Source of the DNA: Rhynochetos jubatus
Taxonomy: Eukaryota > Chordata > Aves > Eurypygiformes > Rhynochetidae
Direction: 5' to 3'
Assembly: GCA_027574665.1 (NCBI GenBank)
Contig: CM050650.1
Span: forward strand, 100,165,086 to 100,229,085
Length of the DNA stretch: 64,000 nt
The notes beneath the pieces are model-generated. The model did no database searches and was not told the DNA's origin. It saw only the letters and a program-made list of their open reading frames with translations. Positions 50,601 to 63,872 of this stretch are shown in pieces; position 1 is the stretch's first letter, and every line of letters starts with the position of its first letter. Position numbers and translations under genes: made by a program.

Positions 50601-53600
50601 TGTGGTGAAGGTTTCTGAACTCAGCGGGGTCTGATGGATGGGCCATCCCCATGCAGCACCACTCCAGCTGCTCCAGTGGGCCAGCCTCACGCTGTTGTGA
50701 AGGCAAGAGTCAGCACAAGGAGCCAACGGAAGGCCACAAGATACACACTTATCACAAAGAAATGATGAAAAGCAAATGGCCAGACAGTTCTGTGTTCAGT
50801 TCATCTCAGCTTCTTCTGCAGTCGGGAATAAACAGGTTTCTTTTACATACAATCCGTGAAAGGCAGTGGGAACACAGGTGTCTTTTGGGACAGACTCCCT
50901 GAGGAGGACAGCCTATCATTTAATGCACAAGTTCAGAGGTCAGTGCTGCGAATAAGAAACGTCTGAACTTGCTGAGGAATGCATAAGTGTCAACATGTAT
51001 GGTGTATGCATAGGAGGTCTGCATTTTCACCTTCCCTTCTGTAACCATGGGAGGTTATTCACACACACACACACTCCCCAGCAAACATTGGCCTGCACTG
51101 AGAGAAACGTATTATTGCAAAGTCAATCCTTCTGGTGTCATGAAAGGCCAGAATTAAGCTTGCCTTTAATGTGGCATCCTGTTGTGTACATACTATGATA
51201 CACTTTTTTAAGGATACAACTGCATCACGCTCCTTTCAGAAGAACCCTGCTTCATTCAGTACACAGGAACAGCTGAGATTTCTTAATGAGATTCTAGGCA
51301 GGATTTTTATTAGCCCTGTCCTTCTGCACCCTCTTTTGTTTACTGAACTCATTCCTAGTGCAGCTCTGAATAGAAAATTTAAAATGTAATATTTATGTCA
51401 TTATTCTGAAAGTTCCACTCAGCTGCAGCTGAGTGCCAAGGCTCAGCACTGAAAAATGCAGACTAAGCAAGCTGTGAAAACCTCGTTTTCAGGTCTTGTC
51501 TCCCCCAGGTTATGTGACACAGCCACGTCCAGCTGCATTTACTGTGGCACTACTCCTACTCTCCTTGGAAGTTCCCCACTCAACACTAAAAGCCAACCAC
51601 ATTCTGCAGCAATGACAGCAGAGACCTTTCAGAGAGCAGCACGTTTTGGCCCAACCCCAGAAAATCTACATTTTTTACTCTTACTGGGCACAGTTACAGC
51701 AGTGTCCTCAGGCTCTGACTCACTGACTGACTGTAGGATATGTTTGCACAGTACAGAATCCTACAGAATTCTGATTCTGAGAGAAACGTGAAGTTGAAAA
51801 CCTGAAATTCCCTCTGATCTATCCCAGAATTGATCAGTACATCTGATGCCTACAAGCATGCACACAGAAAAACGGACTCCTCTCTTCAAAGGATCCTCAA
51901 GGTGGACAGAATGACCAAAACTCACATCATAAGGCAAAGCATCCATTCCTCCTGTTTCCCAGGGTGCAACATGAGTGTCTGTGTCACCAGGAGCACCGGG
52001 CTGAGCTTTGTCTGTAAGGCAGTGGCAACTGCAACACCGCAGCCTCCTCCTTCAGACTGCCAAGGAGTCCAATAGGCTGCCCCAAAGAAAAAAGCAACTC
52101 AAATAGCCTGCTTCTTAAAAAGAAGCTGAAGTGGGAACCCATAATCCATTTAAAGGTTTCAAAGGAGCATCTGTTCAGGAAAATCAGTGAGCACACTCTC
52201 TGTGTGGGTTAGCTCTTTTCCCCGTGATTTCTTAGCGTATCATCTCTAGGGAATCTTCCAGAAGATGCAGGTTTTCACATGTCGATGACCTCCCGAGTGC
52301 TTTAGGATATACCTGAGCCTCCAGCCACCAACACAGAGGGTGTGGGAGTCCAGTGGGTCCTCCATCGCATCTGCAGCACTGTGTGGATGTCTTGTCTACC
52401 CTCGGTAGTTTATGTGCAGGTGTTTTCCTTGCTCCCCACAATAGAGGCTGTCTGTTTTGGCATGCATAGCCCATTTGCTGCTGTACACACCGTGCTCCCA
52501 CATGCTTGCCAGCTGCACCTGCCTGGCCAAAGCACCCCAAGATGCTGTTGCGTAAGGAACAAGCATTGTCCTTGCTGTGTTTTGTTTTTCATGGGGCTGA
52601 GGCTGTACTTCCCACAGAGCTTAAAAGGTGGAAAACCCTTAGATGACCTTTCAAGGGAGGATCGCTTGGGATGTGCCTTTTCTTTTGAACTACCCTCAGC
52701 AGAGGAATGAGGAAACAGTAAGTGTTAGAATGAATGATGAATCCACACATCAGATAACTAACCCAGTTTTGAAATAATATCGTACTTTATTATTCTAGAT
52801 TGAAAAACAGGAGTGTTCAAAACTTAGGAGATTAAAACTGCTCGAACTGCAGCCAATGGAAATATTGTCTTTGACTTCGACAGAAACAGAAAAAGTCTTG
52901 AACTAATCTGCAAAAACTTTGAAACTGGAGTGATTACTAGTTGCTGCCAATCACTAGATTTCCTCCTTTTCCTCCAACTGAATGATGTTAAATCTTTCAT
53001 GGGCAGTACCTTTCATTCTCATTTATTTATTTGCTGTCTAGCTTCATAGTTTCTCTATTTTTGAGAAGATGAAAAGCTGATCTGTTTCCAGAATCTAGGA
53101 AAAACCCCAGCTAAGCAAAGAAAGAAAGAAAGAATGGAGGAAGATAGCCCACCTAGGTCCTCTGGAGGTGGCGAGAGATTGCTGTTATCTCTTGGAAGGA
53201 GCTGAGAGATGAGTTTACAAAATATGCAGATTTTATTGATGATCTTCCCATAGAGCAAAGCCACATTGCGGCTGTCTCAGTGGCTAATCTGTCATATTGC
53301 AGTCCCAGCTTTATCCACTTATACCCACCCTGTGAAAGACAAATGCATAATGACAAAGGAAAATAGCATGTATATGCAGGACAATGCTGAAGGTGGACTG
53401 TGCATGAACAGAACTTGGTTGTTATTCAGTGGTAGTAACACTTAACCACAAAGTGGATTCACCAGCCTGCCACTGCTATAAAGATTTTGTTTCCTTTTCC
53501 TCCTCTCCCATTCCCTAGACCCAGACCCAGTCACACAATCCTATCCTGTCCTTTGCATTAACTTTGCTGCGCTTCAGTACGTCCACGCTTTGAGTCAACG

Positions 53601-54046
53601 TCATATGCCAACACAAACGATTCACCTTTTTTCCAGTTTAATATTCTTCTCGATTCCAGTAAATTGAATTGTCTTGGTGCAGGGTCAGAAAACACAAACC
53701 TGTGCGTGTGAGGGGAGGAGGGCCAGGGCGGGAGGAGAACAGGGAGAAGGGCACTTCTTTATGTGGAAAGGAGCTGTTAGACCATCTCAAGCCCATACAT
53801 GTAACTTGACCTGTGGCATCTTCGCTGCAGACACTTTAATTCTTCGTTATGTGCCCTGCAGACTTGTCTTAACAGCCACCTGCAGCCTGTCACTAATGAT
53901 ACAGAGGATTGAGCAATAATGTGATATATGGTGAACATAAACAACTCCAAGAGAAAAATATCTTGGACACCAGATATTAAATGTGTTTAGGGGCCTAAAA
54001 TGCAGTGTAGCATCTACTGAGGTGTTTCCAAAGCACTTGGATATCG
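47646..54046. other. Long intergenic stretch with few features
   Basis: It holds an A run near 47717-47730, a MIR-like fragment near 50.05 kb and a short CA repeat near 51060-51075. No exon or RNA gene is recognised. Confidence 0.4.
50015..50155 (-). mobile_element. Probable MIR SINE fragment (inverted)
   Basis: CCATTATCTTTATTTTACAG followed by CGGGGAAAACTAAGTGATAT resembles the inverted MIR 3' part (CATTTTACAGATGAGGAAAC in the consensus I remember). The continuation toward TTCTGACCGAGTTCTG fits loosely. It is short and diverged. Confidence 0.45.
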
Positions 54047-54126
54047 CAGATTCACAGAGTGGAAGAGGTTGGAAGGGACATCTAGGGATGATCTAGTCCA
54101 ACACCCCTGCCAGAGCAGGATCACCC
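54047..54126 (-). mobile_element. Older CR1 3' fragment (different subfamily)
   Basis: AGATTCACAGAGTGGAAGAG, GTTGGAAGGGACATCTAGGG and ATGATCTAGTCCAACACCCC resemble older CR1 3' ends. It differs clearly from the other copies here. Confidence 0.75.
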
Positions 54127-56554
54127 CTTGAGAGCTGTGCATGTCATTCTAGTTGTAGCACCTTTGTCTTCGAGAACCTGGCCCTCACCTCCACACAACC
54201 TCCTTGGTCATTTAGGACCACGTTTTGCTTTCTACAACACAGTCTGAGAAACAAGTATGGCAACACCACCAAAGACCCTGCAGCCCATGGGCACTTCTTC
54301 CAACGGCGGTGTTTACGCAGTGCGTGGGAGCAGCGGTAAGACGGCAGCCGGCAGAGCTGTTCCTTCACACAACGTGGTTTCTTACAGGGAGAAAGCAGAG
54401 CTATTGAGCTCATATTCAAACCCACTCCCCAGGATCTGAAGCTCTATCCAGGAATACAAGCTGCCAAAGAAAGATACAAGCCAGACGTGAAATTATTTGA
54501 ATACCTGAACTACTCAATGGAAGGCCAATGTTTCCTTTATTGATATAGTTGTCTATTTGCAAATTGGCATTTCAGCTCCATCAGTATGTGCTAAGATAGC
54601 TAACAGCGTGTTTTATTCTTGAGATGCCTGGAACATGTTTAGGCTTGTTAATAATTTTAATCTTCTGTTACGTACAGTAATAAACAGGTTTCTACTTGAG
54701 ATTTTGAACAACTAATTCATGATTCAGTTAAAGCCTTTTCCTTGGTGAGGTGCCATGGAATTCTACAGGTCTTATGAAAAGGAAGATTAGAGCAGACTGG
54801 TGAAACTGGAGGTATGAGAAATGTAAGAACAACAAAGGTTTCTCATGGGATGATCCATAGGAGCAAAACCTGCACACATGCATACACTAAAAGGGAGGTT
54901 ATAAGGTACCACAATTCCTCTAGCAAAGCCCAGGAAGAAAATAACTGGAGTCTCTCGGCCGTATCTGCTGTCCTTCCTTCTAGCTCTGCTGCTGTAGGAC
55001 TATGGCAGCCTGTGCCAAGTGAAACTCGCAGCCTTCCCTTCCCCTCTGCAGCGTGCATGGATCCGTGCAGGGCACAAACCCTGCCAGCAAGGCTGCCTTG
55101 GCGCTGCTACTGTATGACCCTAGTTTTGGAAAGAACCAGCTGGCAGCAGCTAATCCCACGGACGAAACCCAGGAATCCTGGTGTCAGCACCACCGAGCGT
55201 GGGAGCACTGCGGGATTGGCAGGCGGATGGTTGCTTGTTTTACACAACTGTGCAAAGTACAGTTCTCGTGATAGAACTTTACAGTACATTACAGTTTATT
55301 TGGGGCAAGGGTTACATTTCCCCTGGTCTTATCTCAGTGCCTGATGCATTCTTTGGCAGAAATGGGGATTTGGACAAAGATTAAAGAAGATGTGGATGTG
55401 AACAACTGGGTTACCACACGGAGGCTGTATGACTGCTACTGGCAGTATGAGCAGGAGTTAGAAATGTGAGGCATATAATCATTTACAGGCATTAGAGGGA
55501 AACCAGGCAGTTATTTTTTGTAAACCTCAAATACTAGAACAATGAAGCCTTGGGGGATTTAGTAAGCAAAGCACGGTTTGGGTTCCAACTCTTACCTCAC
55601 CTGTTCAGCTTTAACTATTTCTTCATACTTCAGGTAAAAATCTTACTGGATGCAACACGAAAAACATTTATGTATTACAGATCCTGAGATGAAACAGGGA
55701 ATATAATCAACGGAAACGTGTACCTTGCACAAAGCAAGGTAATAAACACAGACACGATTATATAAAGGTGCAGCACTATTTTAAAAGCTTTTTGTGTATC
55801 TTTATTACTTTATGATCGTGGCCTTAGTACCAGCTGTTGAATGGCCAGCAAGAACATGGTTTGTCAACCCTGCCAAGGCAACCAGTCTGAGAAGGGGTGA
55901 GGACACAGTACACACTTCATCGACCCACTCCTCCGACCTTCTGCACAGGGAGATCAGCAGGTGACCTTCCCTCTCCAAGACCCATGTCAGGGGTTTGCTA
56001 GGGAATATACAGCTCAGATCAATGGGTCCCTCAGGAGTCATGACCTTTTCAACAGTCCTTTTTGACCCGGTGCTCTCCCCTGCACTTCCCAGTCACTGGT
56101 GCTTCTGTCTTAAACTCTTTTCTGAGTTACAGCCCCAGAGGACCCAGTTTCATGAGCTCTTACAGGCTGGCATAGGGCAGGGATGCCACGAACTGGTTCC
56201 TGGCTCCTGTTAGCTACGCAGATGCAAGCAGAGGGGTCAGGATGAGAAACTGTGCCTGCCTAACCACTGCCCAATTCACTGCCTGAGGGGTCCTTACGCG
56301 AAACTGAGGCTCTTGCTCTACGATAACTGGACCAACCCTGGGAGCTGGGGACCTACAGTTAAGATAAGCAATTCTTATCTTAATTTTTAATTAAAAGAAG
56401 TTCTAGGTACTTAAATTAAGCATCCTGGATCCCACTCAAAGCAGTTTGATATCACTGTCCCTCAGCTTGTCTACCTGTACACTAGACCACTTGCCAATTC
56501 CTCAGAGGTGCTATAAATAACAACAATGTATTACACAGTGCCGTCACACTAAGT
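54127..56554. other. Intergenic sequence, no gene recognised
   Basis: A 35-codon frame at 55362-55469, preceded by an acceptor-like CTTTGGCAG, is noted, but no family match could be made. Nothing else is supported. Confidence 0.4.
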
Positions 56555-56735
56555 ATAGAATCATAGAATCACAAAACAGTTTGGGTTGGAAGGGACCTGA
56601 AAGACCATCTAGTTCCAACCCCCCTGCCATGGGCAGGGACACCCTCCACTAGACCAGGTTGCTCAAAGCCTCATCCAGCCTGGCCTTGAAGACAGCCAGG
56701 GGTGGGGCATAATCAGCCAGGGATGGGGCAAGTAC
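56555..56735 (-). mobile_element. CR1 LINE 3' fragment with a local duplication
   Basis: It runs from ATAGAATCATAGAATCAC to CTGGCCTTGAAGACAGCCAG. A second copy of AGCCAGGGATGGGGCA follows after AGCCAGGGGTGGGGCA, suggesting a small duplication at the truncated end. Confidence 0.9.
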
Positions 56736-59700
56736 TAGGCCAGCTTTTAAAACCATATTGATTAGTTCACTTGGAGAAATTTCACAAAAGGCATTGTTAG
56801 TACCTTCTGTTTGTCTTCTCTTAAAAATGGGGTCTCCAAAACAGTTGTAACTTCCCTCTGGAAGACAGATCCTGAGAGGTACCTGTCTGGTGGAAAGACC
56901 TTGGAGGTGTGAAAGGTGGTAACAGTTACCTACAAAGAAGATGGTATAAAAACATACTGAGCTTCTCTCTCGATATTCTCCTTTTTCAAGGTTTCTTCTT
57001 ACTATTTTGATTTTGCACTGATCTCCGACTAAAACCTTTAGAAAATCACCAAACAAGCAATTTCATCAGAGACAAGAATGCATTTCCAATAATTTTCAAC
57101 TTTTCAGTAGGGCTTCATACTCCACACAAAGTAGATCATACACAATACACAGTATGAAATAGATGAGATGAAAATACTTTGTAATTAAAGAGTTGGAGAA
57201 AAACTTGCAACTGAGGAAGGCATAATTGATCTCTGGAGACTACTGAGTGTGTGATTACTCATGGACTATTTCCTCCTCTCCTGCTACTTAACGTATCTTG
57301 TTTTTTTCACTATATTCCTGAAAAAAAAATACTTTGGTGTAATAACATGTCTGAAAATAGATTAATCTCCACTAGGTATCAAAAGCCAGAGGAACTAAAG
57401 TACGGTAGTCAATAGAAATTTGAGATTGCCTTTCAAGAGTTTTATAATGGCCATAGCTAAGTAGTACTGTTATATAAATGCCTGTAAGTTATCATTTTTC
57501 TTGCCACGTGAAGAGTGGGTTGGTCTTTACAGAAAATGATGTCCTGGTTTTTAGAAAAATACCAAAGAGTATTTACTGACTGCCTCAGTCTTTCTAAATA
57601 GATGCAGTTCTTGAGACTAAGCTACTGTCTGGGACTTAGTACTTTGGACAAAAATCAATAGAAGAAAACTTCTGTGTAATCTTTCTGTGACCATCCCTGC
57701 TTCAAATTGACAAACAGATTAAGTGTTCAAATCAGATAATTTTTTGAGACTCTGGACTTACGTAGGGGCTTGGAAAGCTTTCACGGTAGTTTCTGAAAAA
57801 CTCTTATCAAATCTTACTCTGCCATCTCATTTTCTTCTTGGAGGTTAGGTTGTTGCCTGCTGCTGTTTTACCTAAGGTACGAACACCCCTATGTATGGCC
57901 ACCTAAAACACAGGAGGGTTATTCCCATTTGGTTCATTGTTACACAATCAAAAGCCTACAGAATGAGCGATCCTGTAAGTATTGACTACTCCCACCAGGA
58001 ATCAATTCACCAGAACATACACTGCAGTAACAATATTGAGTGATGAAAGGGGACAGAACCGCAACACACAAAAAGCTGCCAGGCAATGAACAAATACACA
58101 AAACAGGGGAAAACCAGATCCTGTCCTGGCTATTTTCAGCTTTGCAGATCTAATACTGTGGCAGTTCAGTCTCTGAGCTGGATCTGAGCTGAATGCAAGT
58201 GGGTACGGAAGAACTGAAGACTCCTATTAGGTATCTCCATACATACCAGACGCCTGCTTCTCTGGCAAGGGAGAATTAACTACTTGAGGACACATCAAAC
58301 AGCTCCCAGGATGCTAAGAGCTTGTGGCTCCAGCTTGTTGCCTGGCAGAGGAACATGACTGCAGTGAGGACCATTAAGCCCAGGCCACGGGCCATGGCCC
58401 ACCCCAACGCAGGAGCGCAGCACAGTGCTACGGCCACCTCGCCCCTGTGCGGCCTGGGTTGTACCTGGCACAGCAGCTCACAGGCCCCGCTTTTATTTCC
58501 CACTCTGGAAAATACTTCAGGCTGAAAATTGTTGTTCAAACCAACGTCAGGGCTGCTACTAACACACCTTACTTAGGAATACTCCTTTTTTATTATATGA
58601 AAGAGTATTTAGTCTTAGCTGCTAAACTTCTCTGTATAAAATAAATATGGTACAGTTTGAGCAGACCTACACTCCTGCCTGTGGTGGGAATCCAAGTAAT
58701 CCAGGAATTCAGCTGCATGCATGTCCTAATTCAGTCCTTCGTAAAGCTTAGCTGCCAAGAAAGCCTTTGGAAGGACTCTGCACACAGCCCGTTTCACATC
58801 ATGCCTCTATTGTTTCTCCTATCTCACACCTAAAAAGAAATTTTACTGTTTCTGATACTGATGATGAATTAAATGACACGCTAAAGAAAACAACTTGGCA
58901 TGCAGAGAGGATGAGAAGACAGCCAGTCTTCTGCTTTGTTACTGTGCACCTGGCATTCTATCTTATCTTACACAGTTGTTATTTACTAAGAAAAAAACCA
59001 GTGAGATCACCCTGTGGAAAACAGTTTGAAGATAGTCCTCTAGTACAGGCTCTCCAGCTTAGAAGATGCTGGCAAGAAGATAAACCGGGAAATAATCTGG
59101 AAGTTCTTACTTTCTTTGGAAGTACTTTGTAGCTTGCGGGCATCTCTAAAGCGCCTCTTTAGGAGAGATGAGGACACAGTGACAGCCAAGTTGGTAGGAG
59201 AGGGCGTCTCCGATGGAACAGGTCATGGCAGGAGGAAAGGTGAACAAGATGCAACGGGTGTTAGTCACCACACCAGACCACTCTGAAAGGTAGCAGCTCA
59301 GCCTTTTGCACACAGAATAACTCACACACAACCTCTGCTATTACCTCTAGCAGCATTCATGAGATTAGATATGCCAGACCAAATCAAGGCACAGCAATCA
59401 CGTATTGTGCACAGCAAAAGATGCTGTGGGCTACTAAGAAAGTAGAAATTCAAGTTCTTTGTGAAAGGAACCTGCTAATACAGACCAAAGCGATGAAAAA
59501 AATGTGATTTTTCACTTTTGACATAAATGTATGAAACTTTATAGACTGAAATGCACAGTGCATCTTTGTTGAAGTAAGTAAAAAACTCCAGCCCTCAAAA
59601 ACAATTTTATGAACGAGAAATCCCACAAAAAGAAAAAGCAGAAACGCACCACTCAGACTCATGACAGAATTTAATCCTACTGCAGTTGTTTCCACACATC

Positions 59701-62700
59701 AGGTGAGAACAAGAAACAGAAGTTTTAAAGCAATACTGAGAAGTCACTACACTCCCTCTCATACACTAATTCAGAGGTTGGCTTACAGAAGAATCAGCAG
59801 AGTAGGAAGACCTGCACTTGAAGGTCCTTCAGAAGTTCCTTACCTGGAATCTTTTCAGTGTTGTGACTCCCCTCTCCCCCCAAATAGATTATTTAATCCA
59901 AGTTACTAGTTGGAAAGACTCTTTGCATCAAGAAATAATTGCCTGAGCACAGATCTCTCCAGTGCCTCAGAAAATGCCTGGAGGACTCCCGGATCAAAAG
60001 GAGGAAGCTATCACATCTGCTGCTTACCCAAGGCAATTGTACTGGACACAGGCATACATCATATGGACCTGGAAGCATAAAAATTTGAGCGACAAAAAGA
60101 TAATGATCATTTTTTCTACCAAATATACCATTCCAAAACGTTGACATTAGATGGTTCCATCTGAAGTCTTTTCATTTTATTCAGAGAATAACACAATATT
60201 CGTTAATGTCAACTCAACAGTAACCTCGAATGCTGCTTTAAAAATTTTTGCAGATGACTCATGAAGAAAAACAAACCTTTCTTTCTTCCCTGTAATAACA
60301 GCCTCATCACAACACATCGACTTCTTACTTGTTACTTCTAATGACAGCCAGAAAAGAAAGGATTCTGTAGGAGTGGTCTCACCCACCCATGACTCTACAC
60401 ATCTTTCATCTCTCCCAGCAGGTATATTCCCAAAGTGACAAACTGCTCTCTTTAGATTTAGTGGCAGCTGATCTGAACAGCTTTGCAGATACACAAAAGA
60501 TATAGTGGATTGTCCTCTGTGAAATTTCTAGGAAGACAGGAACGTATGAACCTTAAGGGCAGCTCCTCACGGTTGCAGGTGCCATGTCACATATTCTACC
60601 ACCAACTTACCGTCTCCAACTTGAAAGTACATGGGCCTTTTCCCTCGGCTACTCCAACTGTAAAGCATTTCCAGATCCCTACTCATTTTCCCCTAAATTC
60701 TAAGAGCTGATGGTTTTCTAACGGTTTTCAAGGCAAGGATCAGTAGGATCTCCTAGGATTTTGTAACTTCAGTACCTATTTGTTTCTTAAAATATTTTTG
60801 TTTCCTGGCAGAGCAGACATTTCTGGGTGTTGTCATGCTGCATCAATACTAGCACAAAGAGCTGAATCTCACCTGGAAATGATTTGTCCATCTCTGGAAA
60901 AAAGCAAATGTTTCTTTTTCACAACTTGATGCAGACAATTTGTGTTCCTTTTCATACAAAGCAAGGCTTCTCCATTACGTTTCTGTTCTAAAACAGAGCA
61001 AGGAGGAGAACAAAAAAGAAAAGCTGGTATTCAGGTAACTGGATATACAATTTAATTACAGCAATTATTCTAATTGTTTCAACTGAACACAAAGTTTAAA
61101 AAAAAACAACAACCAAACAACCAAACAACAAACAAACCAAAAACCCAAACCCAACAGACTGAAAATGTACCAAAGTCACCGGTCACATTTCCCCAGTAAA
61201 TGCTGATGTGCTCTGTGATCAGTGGATACTGCTTCAGGAATAGGGAATAGTCCCTACCTGGAACTGAAAAGCAGCTACGCAAAAGAAAAGGAAATAATAA
61301 AGTGGCCTAGTTATAAAACAGATCTTGTTGGAACAAAGGGAGGGTTTAAGGAGAATTTGGGCCAAGTCTACTCTTACAGAAGTTTCATGTTGCTAAGATC
61401 AGGCAAAGGATGTTTTTCAGGAGGAGATATTTCTTCTGAAAATGCTTTTCTAGTAAACATAGTTTTTTTTCCTCCAAGTTGAATCCAGAAGATTTTCCTT
61501 TGGACTGTACAGAGAAACTAGTCAAGTCTTGGAGCTGGATATATTGGTACAGAACTAAACGAACAGCACCACCCAAAGTACTGCCTGTATGTTTAGCTTT
61601 TTTTTTCATATTAAGCCTACTGGAAGTAATTATACATTATATTAAGTGTACTGGAAATAATTATACAACACTACGCATGTAGGCAGGTATTATACAATGC
61701 TGGTTTGTCTTGAAGTCATATTTTATGTGATGTGCAAATGAATGCTTCGGCACGTGATGCTGTTGTCAGCCTTAGAATGGCTTGTACTCCTCCTCCGTGC
61801 CACAGCCCCCTGCAAAGGAAAAAGGCTACAGATAGCCCCGCGCTGCCAGAACATGTGCGTTAGAACGGAAGGGAAAAAAGCTTCAGCTGAAGATGGTAAA
61901 CACCTCATAAACAAAGCTGACTTGTCACGCTGTTGTGCTAAAAATTACAATGTGAGGAAACAGAGTTTACATTTTTTATCAGTTTTACTGGTGCAGAAGG
62001 AAAAATATCTTGGATTTCTGTTATAAGCAATGTACTAGCTCTACAGCTGGTAAGGTGAAGCACGCAGGACTAGAAATAGAGCAGATAATGGCACTGATAT
62101 AGCACAAAAACAAGCTGAGTTTGAAGCATGGAGAAAGACAGACACTGAAAAGGTGCTCTTGAATTTCAGGTCAGGGTAGCATCAGTGGTCAGCTGCAGGG
62201 TATGGTCTGCGTAATTGCAGCCTGCATTATAATAAAGCTGTTGTTAGTTTGGAAATTGTGTGTTATGTTGCTGGAAATGTTTACGGTCGATTATACGAGG
62301 CACCACACTCAAAGCTGCTGGGGTCATAACAAATACCCAATTCTTTCCAAAACGGCTTGTAGCAACACAGTGGTCTCACTATCAGCCAAGTGACTTGGAG
62401 CTAAGATCCTAAATAACCTGTTCAGATTCGGACGATGACAGTGTTAAGTTTGCTCTGATATAATAATATTTGCTCCCAAACCAGGCTCAACTGCCACAAG
62501 AGAAGGAAAGGGGCAAAAAAGTCATTAGGCGCTACTTGGCCATGTTTGTCACTGCTGGGGATCCTCAGGTGCTCCAGCTTGAAATTAAAGCTGTGGAAAA
62601 CCCGAGGCCGGGTGACAGCGCGGTGGCACCACTGCTGAATCTTCATCTTTCAGTGCAATTGTCTTCAAATACGCAGTGTGGTGCATGAAGTCTCTTTGTC

Positions 62701-62884
62701 CTCTCAGATCTGAGACAAAGTACAACTCTGCCTGTACGTGAGGGATACGCCTCATCAGACTCCTGTTGCCAAGACTGAGATTTTTTTGACCTCCTGATCT
62801 TTTTTTAAATTAAAAAGGCTGTGGGATCTTTCTAAGTAGAAGAAAAGATTGTTTTCTTCTCCCTCAAACTAATCCAACAGATCA
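56736..62884. other. Intergenic sequence, no gene recognised
   Basis: AT-rich unique sequence. The only simple-sequence item is an A/C-rich low-complexity tract at about 61097-61157. Open frames are short and resemble no family. Confidence 0.4.
61097..61157. repeat. A/C-rich low-complexity tract (CAAA/CCAAA type)
   Basis: About 60 bases consisting almost only of A and C, in irregular CAA, CAAA and CCAAAC units. Confidence 0.8.
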
Positions 62885-63104
62885 GGAAATAATTCTTCAT
62901 GGAGAGGGTGGTGAGGCACTGGCACAGGTTGCCCAGAGAAGCTGTGGGTGCCCCATCCCTGGCAGTGTTCAAGGCCAGGCTGATTGAGGCTTTGAGCAAC
63001 CTGGTCTAGTGGAGGGTGTCCCTGCCCATGGCAGGGGAGTTGGAACTAGATGGTCTTTAAGGTCCCTTCCAACCCAAACCATTCTGGGATTCTATGATTC
63101 TCCA
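62885..63104 (+). mobile_element. CR1 LINE 3' fragment
   Basis: Sense-orientation CR1 3' end: AGAGGGTGGTGAGGCACTGG, GCTGTGGGTGCCCCATCCCT, GAACTAGATGGTCTTTAAGG, with the tail ATTCTGGGATTCTATGATTC. It is 5'-truncated. Confidence 0.93.
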
Positions 63105-63872
63105 GAACTACAGCAGTATCAATAGCAGCTTTGCTTTCAGTTAGAGATCAGCCATTAAAATTTTACCCAGAACCGTGAGTCTTAAAAAATAGTCATAAGC
63201 CCCCAAAACCAGCCCATTCGAAATGAAATGTTTGTATGTTAATTACAATGGTCACTGCTTGTTCTTGTTCTGTCAATGCTGCTCTCTGTATACAAACCTA
63301 GGCCATTAAAAAAAGTAACCAAGATATAAAACATTTTACTTTTGAGTGGTTTTACTTTAATATTTGATATTTTCCACTAATGCATTTTAGATTTATTATT
63401 TTAATGTGTTGGAAGCTTCTCCTATCCTTGAGGCATCTCATATCCTGGAATAAAGGCAATTAGCCAGTTCTTGTCAGTATAGTCATTCAGTTAATGAAAT
63501 ATCTAATAATACAATTCATCCATTAGTGGGCTATACCACAATTTAAATATTCTACTAATCCTCAAACCCTTAGCTATGCAATCCTACCGTGTATCAGCAA
63601 TGCTTGTCTCTGAGGCCCAAAAAGAAAGAGCTCTGTGAATGTGATAAAAGCAAGGGTTCAGGTATCTTCTGAGTCCTTGTTGTCCGCTTGGCAAACTTGC
63701 TTATGTCCCTCACTCTTAATGGTACCCTTAAAGGGCAGTCTTCTCAGAAGTGAGAGCCTTTCTCTTCATGCAACTTCCAGTTCATTTTTTTCTCTTCACT
63801 TAGAGGAGAGGCCTTTCTTCTATTTTGCATCAAATGTAAAATACACACCATGACATGCCCCTGCTTCTTGAG

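Noticed and set aside
52342..52710. 122-codon plus-strand frame, Cys-rich
   Set aside because: No signal, motif pattern or splice structure supports it. Likely chance.
56649..57056. 135-codon minus-strand frame
   Set aside because: Its end ([14 protein letters not shown]) is a CR1 tail and the rest is unique sequence, so it is a chance fusion rather than a gene.
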